From: an uncultured Christensenella sp.
GTDB taxonomy: Bacteria > Bacillota > Clostridia > Christensenellales > Borkfalkiaceae
Direction: 5' to 3'
Assembly (NCBI GenBank): GCA_910587015.1
Contig: CAJUME010000012.1
Coordinates: 1 to 64,000, forward strand
Length of the DNA stretch: 64,000 bases
Part shown: one piece after another, positions 60,701 to 64,000 of the stretch
How positions within the stretch are numbered: position 1 is the first letter of the stretch
How the letters are laid out: each line of letters opens with the position of its first letter
Made by a program: the position numbers and the translations under genes
Notes under the pieces: generated by a model
What the model was told of the DNA's origin: nothing
What the model saw: the letters and a program-made list of their open reading frames with translations, nothing else
The model's database searches: none

Positions 60701-63700
60701 TCTCTACCGTCAGTATGCCCGATTGGTAGGTTATTTCATAATTGACCGATGTAAGCCCCTTAGGCGTAATGGTATATTCGCCCACGCTGCCGCCGCGCAC
60801 ATAACCGTACTCGTAGCTCAGCGCTCCGCCAAGCACGCCCGCCGTATGCTCCGTATCCGAGCCCGCAAAGCCCGTATACCTCACGCCGCCCGCTTCGGGC
60901 GCATCGCCGTAGACTATGCTGTGGTCGTTGGCCGTTACCGTAAGCTTTGCTTTGGCTACAGTCAGAACCGCCGTCACGGAAGGTATCGCTTCGTAATTCG
61001 GGTTGCCCGTAAACGTTACCGTCACTACGTACTCGCCCGCATCGACCGCGCCGTCTGCATAGCTCCAGCCGCCGCGCTCGTATACGTACTCCGCTACAAC
61101 GCCCGCGGGAAGGTTAAGCGCTTCAGCCTTGTGCGCCGCGCCGTCATACACAGCCTTAAGCCCGCCTATCGTTACGCGGCTCATATCATAAACCGCCTTC
61201 TCAACCGTAAGCGTGCCGTACTCGCCGTTATGCGCATCGCCCGTTGCATAGCTGCCGCCCGTGAACACTACCTCGTAGTCGGCGCTGCCCGTGTACTCGG
61301 CCCTTATTGCGTAGCTGCCGACATCGGAGAATATTCCCGCATCGGTATTAAGCGTAATTTTGTACTCATCGCCCGCAAGGAATTTATTGTCCGCATTGCC
61401 CGTTGCATAGCTCCAGCCGACCTTGCCAAGGTCGGGCGCCGTGCCGTAACGGCTCGTACCGTCACCGACCGTAATGTACACCTTGCGGCGCAACACCTCG
61501 AACTCGGTTTCCGTTTGCGTATACGTTTTTCCATCTGCTATCACCACGCACGCTATATATCTGCCCGCATGCAACGCCTCGGCCTCCGTTACGCCGTCAA
61601 GCTCGTAAATTTTGATGTTTTCCGCATTGACCCCGACATATGCGCCGCTTTCGCCGTCATAATACTCTGCAGTCGGCTTCTTCGCCGTGCCGTCGTAGTA
61701 CTCCGCGGAATAGTTCCAGATTATCTCATACTCAACGTCGGCCGCGTACTTGACCGTGAACTCCGTCTGCCTCCGGCCTGCGTCCGCGCTCAGCACATAA
61801 TTAGTATTAACCGTGCCGTCCGCGTTAAGCACCGCCGTTGCTGTCGCAAGATAATTCACGCCCGCGCCGCTCTTGGCGACCTCGACCCTTATAACCACAG
61901 TATCGCCGTTAGCTACGTTACCGGCTACCGCGTAAGGAATGTGCTCCGAACCATCGTACTCGTATTCCAGCAGAGTATCCGTGTCCGTTGCGCTCTTCTG
62001 CCAGCCTTCGATTGTAACCTCTCTCGGCGTTACCGTAAGCCTGCCGTTTTTGTATGTGATTTTGTAATTCTTATGCGCAGCATTGCCGCTGACCGTTACC
62101 GCGCCGGCATATTCGCCGACCGCGTCGGTTACACTGTAGCCCGTCACGCCCATCGTGACCGCGCCAAGCACCGCCGTAGCCGTATCCGCGCCCGCAAGCC
62201 CGTTAACCGTATAAGTAAGCGCGCCCGTATCCACGTTATCACCGTAGACTACGCTTGCCGCGTCTGCCGTAACCGTAAGCTCCGCCTGCTCTATGACAAG
62301 CTCTGCCCACTGCGCCGCAACCGCGCTGCCGTTGTAGTTCGCGCCGAACGCGAACTCCGCCTTAACCTTGTAAACGCCCGCGTCTACCGCCGCATTGCCT
62401 GCAACAGGGGTTACGCCGTCTGCCTCGTAATAGGTATAAGTAACTCCCGTTACGCCCGCCGCACTGCCGCTCGCAAGTATGCTCTGCACAGCGCCGTTAT
62501 AGGTGACCGTCTTGCTTTCGCCATCGAACGTTACCCCCGACATATCAGGCGTTATTGCGCTTACAGTGAACGTTTTGGTTATGTCGCCCACGGCCTCATA
62601 GTTCGCCGAAGACGTCAATATAAACCTGATTGTTACGCTGTACTCGCCCGCATCGCGCACGCCGCTCGTGCCGTAGCTTACGCCGTCCTTCTCATATGTG
62701 CAGATTACGCCCGCTATGCCCGCGGGAAGTCCGGTTACCTCCAGACAGTGCTCACTGCCGTCATAATCCACGCTGAGTTCGCCGTAGTCCACGCCGCTTA
62801 TATCTATTGTAGCCTTGCAGATTTTAAGCACGCCCGCGCTGAACGTCACCTTATAGTTACCGTCCGTGCAAACGCCCGTTATTGCATACCCGCCCACAGC
62901 GCTGCCCGCGACCGCCGCCGTTTCCAGACGTACGGGATTGCCCGCCACAAAGTGCGCGCTGCCGGAAGCATAGCTCCAGAGCGATTGGTCAAGCACCGGC
63001 GAAGCGCCGTAAGGCACCGCCTGCGAGGGGCTGCCGATTTCCACATGTATTTCCAGAGGAAGGATTTCAAAAGGACAGAACCTCGATTCGCCGTCAAACA
63101 CTACCGTTGCAGTATACTTGCCGGCATTGACCGCCTCGTCCGCGTTGTACACGCTGACGCCCGTTACCTCGTGTCTGGTACCGTCCGCGTCAAAATAGTA
63201 AGCCTTGGGCGTCTGGCTCAGCCCGTTATAGTAAAGCGGGGTATTGTCCCATACTATACTGCCGGCCTTAGGCATTATTGTGAACTTCTGCGTTGCACTG
63301 CCGTCAGTCGGCAAAGCATAGTTGCCGTTATCCAGCACAGCCGTCGCTACATAGTTGAAGCCCTGCGCGTTCTTCGCGCCAGTTACCGTAAGCACGACCG
63401 TGTCGCCGTTGACAAGTCCGCCCGCTACCGCGTAAGGCGCATAATACTTGCCGTCGTTAGGGTACACGAACGTTCTGCCGCCAAGCGTTTCGTCATCGTA
63501 CCATGTAACCGTTATAGTTTTGGGATTGACGCGCAGTGTGCCCGTCTTGTAAATAATCTCATAGTTAGCCGAGCTGTAGCCCGAGGGGATTATCGTATAT
63601 TCCCCTACGTTGCCGCCGCGCGTATAGTCGCAAGCATACGCAAGTCCGCCCGTAAGCACGCCCGCAGTCTCAGCCGTGTCGCCGCCCATAAAGCCCGTAT

Positions 63701-64000
63701 ACGTCACGCCTGCATACGCCGCGCTCCCGCCGTACTCTATTACGCTGTCGGCCGCCTTGATTACAAGGCTCGCCTTCTTTACCGTTAAGGTTGCATAGCG
63801 GTCGGCTATAGGCTCGTGATTCTCATCGCCTGTAAACCGTACCGTTACCGTGTACACGCCCGCGTTCCTTGCGCCGTCCGTATACTTAAAGCCGCCCGTA
63901 ACATACTCGCATACCGCCGTCACACCCTCGGGAAGGCCGTTGACAGTTATTGTGTGCAGTCCGCCGTCATACGTTGCTTCAAGCCCCGCAAACGTCGTCT
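57789..64000 (-). CDS. Giant MBG-repeat surface protein, membrane-anchored (5' end beyond the window)
   Basis: At least 2069 residues; the frame is still open at base 64000, so the N terminus and signal peptide are missing. The visible part is a tandem array of MBG-type beta domains of about 80-90 residues. Typical pieces are NAGVYTVTVRFTG, LTVKKASLVIKA, a VYGD-like start, and NYEIIYKTGTLRV. They alternate with a second repeat type (IVWDNTPLYYNGLSQTPKAYYF). The C terminus has one membrane helix (WAIITIAAGGAALLIILIIV), then SRRR and an acidic tail, so it is anchored by the membrane, not by sortase. Such arrays form stalks of adhesins or enzymes; the head would lie upstream. Confidence 0.85.
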   Translation of the reverse strand, partial: TTFAGLEATYDGGLHTITVNGLPEGVTAVCEYVTGGFKYTDGARNAGVYTVTVRFTGDENHEPIADRYATLTVKKASLVIKAADSVIEYGGSAAYAGVTYTGFMGGDTAETAGVLTGGLAYACDYTRGGNVGEYTIIPSGYSSANYEIIYKTGTLRVNPKTITVTWYDDETLGGRTFVYPNDGKYYAPYAVAGGLVNGDTVVLTVTGAKNAQGFNYVATAVLDNGNYALPTDGSATQKFTIMPKAGSIVWDNTPLYYNGLSQTPKAYYFDADGTRHEVTGVSVYNADEAVNAGKYTATVVFDGESRFCPFEILPLEIHVEIGSPSQAVPYGASPVLDQSLWSYASGSAHFVAGNPVRLETAAVAGSAVGGYAITGVCTDGNYKVTFSAGVLKICKATIDISGVDYGELSVDYDGSEHCLEVTGLPAGIAGVICTYEKDGVSYGTSGVRDAGEYSVTIRFILTSSANYEAVGDITKTFTVSAITPDMSGVTFDGESKTVTYNGAVQSILASGSAAGVTGVTYTYYEADGVTPVAGNAAVDAGVYKVKAEFAFGANYNGSAVAAQWAELVIEQAELTVTADAASVVYGDNVDTGALTYTVNGLAGADTATAVLGAVTMGVTGYSVTDAVGEYAGAVTVSGNAAHKNYKITYKNGRLTVTPREVTIEGWQKSATDTDTLLEYEYDGSEHIPYAVAGNVANGDTVVIRVEVAKSGAGVNYLATATAVLNADGTVNTNYVLSADAGRRQTEFTVKYAADVEYEIIWNYSAEYYDGTAKKPTAEYYDGESGAYVGVNAENIKIYELDGVTEAEALHAGRYIACVVIADGKTYTQTETEFEVLRRKVYITVGDGTSRYGTAPDLGKVGWSYATGNADNKFLAGDEYKITLNTDAGIFSDVGSYAIRAEYTGSADYEVVFTGGSYATGDAHNGEYGTLTVEKAVYDMSRVTIGGLKAVYDGAAHKAEALNLPAGVVAEYVYERGGWSYADGAVDAGEYVVTVTFTGNPNYEAIPSVTAVLTVAKAKLTVTANDHSIVYGDAPEAGGVRYTGFAGSDTEHTAGVLGGALSYEYGYVRGGSVGEYTITPKGLTSVNYEITYQSGILTVEKRTVTVNWFNDERMNSMTLQYPYDGAAHMPYAEAGNVLDGDSVILTVTGGQTEAGIGYKAEVTGISNGNYRLPATGAEALFDILPEANVIVWEATPFVFDNTPHMPKAYYFTVNGERVELNVSVKPNWGASDSSGTAVFAGEYLAVARLAGGNVTLTGEWEHRFTIAKRKVTVVINDAGTAYGEEIAFNGWTYGEGSDKFIGGSAPVYLSSSVNKASGVGTYEITGVYAGSDNSYEVTFVNGTYTVSKAVVNVPEILGKVYTGGLLKADVTDTAVYRVYQNDGGINVGYYKVILEILDYDNYKWQVNGTDIRSANYTVMFEIIRAVNAFETEFAVRSIKAGEAISITEPAAKFGAAVVEYYKDAACTGDKVDVTGNKWNDVEGTYYAKVYVAGTDNYEGLERIYAFTVTGKLVLDLYWGEVLHEYNGAAWSPKAYVMLDGREIELSVSGVQTNAGVYTAEASLIAKDGTDLSKYKLAGSAETRFEITPKELTVYIKDMDSVYGEAVKDVNLWSLDNCEIEGGLAGADNRASLNLSFYCSFGGEGYVKAGRYAIHGSCGNGNYKVAFVGEDGSGTGTYTVREAEIGVLKNGTAWFDEQGVIGEYQNEFIVLGDTNPDGSYKYLNVKGGQRVTITYSTFIDKYKSTVHDNMTEDTVKLFFADGGQPVKPEINQGGSWVVYYKIQAESHTDRYGVWKVLIEDPDDFVIITFVRPYKVQYGDVVGGRNILPELVEQGCIKLSGKVVPDTQTLLRVAEAFAYEDVQNGVNAGTGVNSYAIRLNFNSTGMLLYGDKAFKYSSSNTPGTDTNLDKFEVVRRKLTVNWTNTEFTANGAAQLPEIEISGFVGGQSVKLDGYTIGEPVVLTLDNGDTVNVTILHTDGDASMSEASYTLKAVIDNDNYTLEGESKLITVKPAPPVKDDADGMLPLWAIITIAAGGAALLIILIIVIIATSRRRTVIVAADDSDGFNDNYVE

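Noticed and set aside
59040..63788. A 1582-codon open frame on the plus strand
   Set aside because: It lies wholly opposite the MBG-repeat gene. Its protein is Arg/Ala/Tyr/Val-rich with no recognisable domain, and it arises because the repeat gene rarely uses codons whose complement is a stop.
57789..64000. Sortase-anchored protein
   Set aside because: No LPXTG-like motif precedes the C-terminal helix; the protein ends in SRRR and an acidic tail inside the cell.

Overview
This window looks like a chromosomal contig of a Gram-positive, low-to-mid GC Clostridia-type bacterium (Bacillota), probably an uncultured gut or rumen lineage. The evidence is a set of secreted lipoproteins with lipoboxes, CUT1 sugar ABC transport with an MsmX-type ATPase, a YlmC/YmxH sporulation-type protein, DegV, CvpA, an MreB/Maf pair, HelD, and sigma-A promoters that mostly carry an extended -10 (TGN). 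Almost every gene lies on the minus strand, so the window sits on one replichore. The first ~110 bases are GC-rich, encode a scrap of a MoxR ATPase, and look foreign to the rest (probable chimeric contig end).

Layout. 0.2-9 kb: pyrophosphatase, a 1873-residue DUF4011/SF1 helicase/Vsr-like protein resembling a phage-defence architecture, and HelD. 9-12 kb: guaB-guaA. 12-21 kb: housekeeping genes and small unknowns (lipoprotein, GNAT, hemW, MGMT-like, lepA, MreB-like, maf, zinc-ribbon membrane protein). 21-26 kb: Ppx/GppA and a folate operon (folC-folP-folB/folK fusion). 25.6-29.3 kb: DUF421/DUF4363 pair, YlmC-like, CvpA-like, DegV, a YcxB-like membrane protein. 29.5-30.4 kb: tRNA-Leu(UAG) followed by a small cassette bounded by inverted repeats that carries one membrane-protein gene.

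30.4-57.6 kb is a carbohydrate-utilisation locus. An eight-gene, tightly overlapping operon (ARH-like hydrolase, YdcF, PhnP-like MBL hydrolase, six-hairpin glycosidase, SGNH hydrolase, rhaB, rhaA, rhaD) takes rhamnose to dihydroxyacetone phosphate and lactaldehyde; its promoter predicts a leaderless mRNA. Above it a GH2-MalF-MalG-lipoprotein-SBP-giant lipoprotein operon faces a divergent ArsR-like regulator. Next come PIG-L deacetylase/nagB, a MalA-like membrane protein with the ABC ATPase, and a GH3 glycosidase.

The strongest unlisted signal is a ~22-bp element placed exactly 9 bp upstream of the -35 box of three promoters (GH2/transporter operon, ABC ATPase operon, GH3 gene). It ties the separately encoded transporter parts and glycosidases into one predicted regulon. 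The window ends inside a giant (>2069 residue) MBG-repeat surface protein with a C-terminal membrane anchor. No CRISPR array, rRNA or transposase gene was seen, and no gene-free gap exceeds 300 bases.
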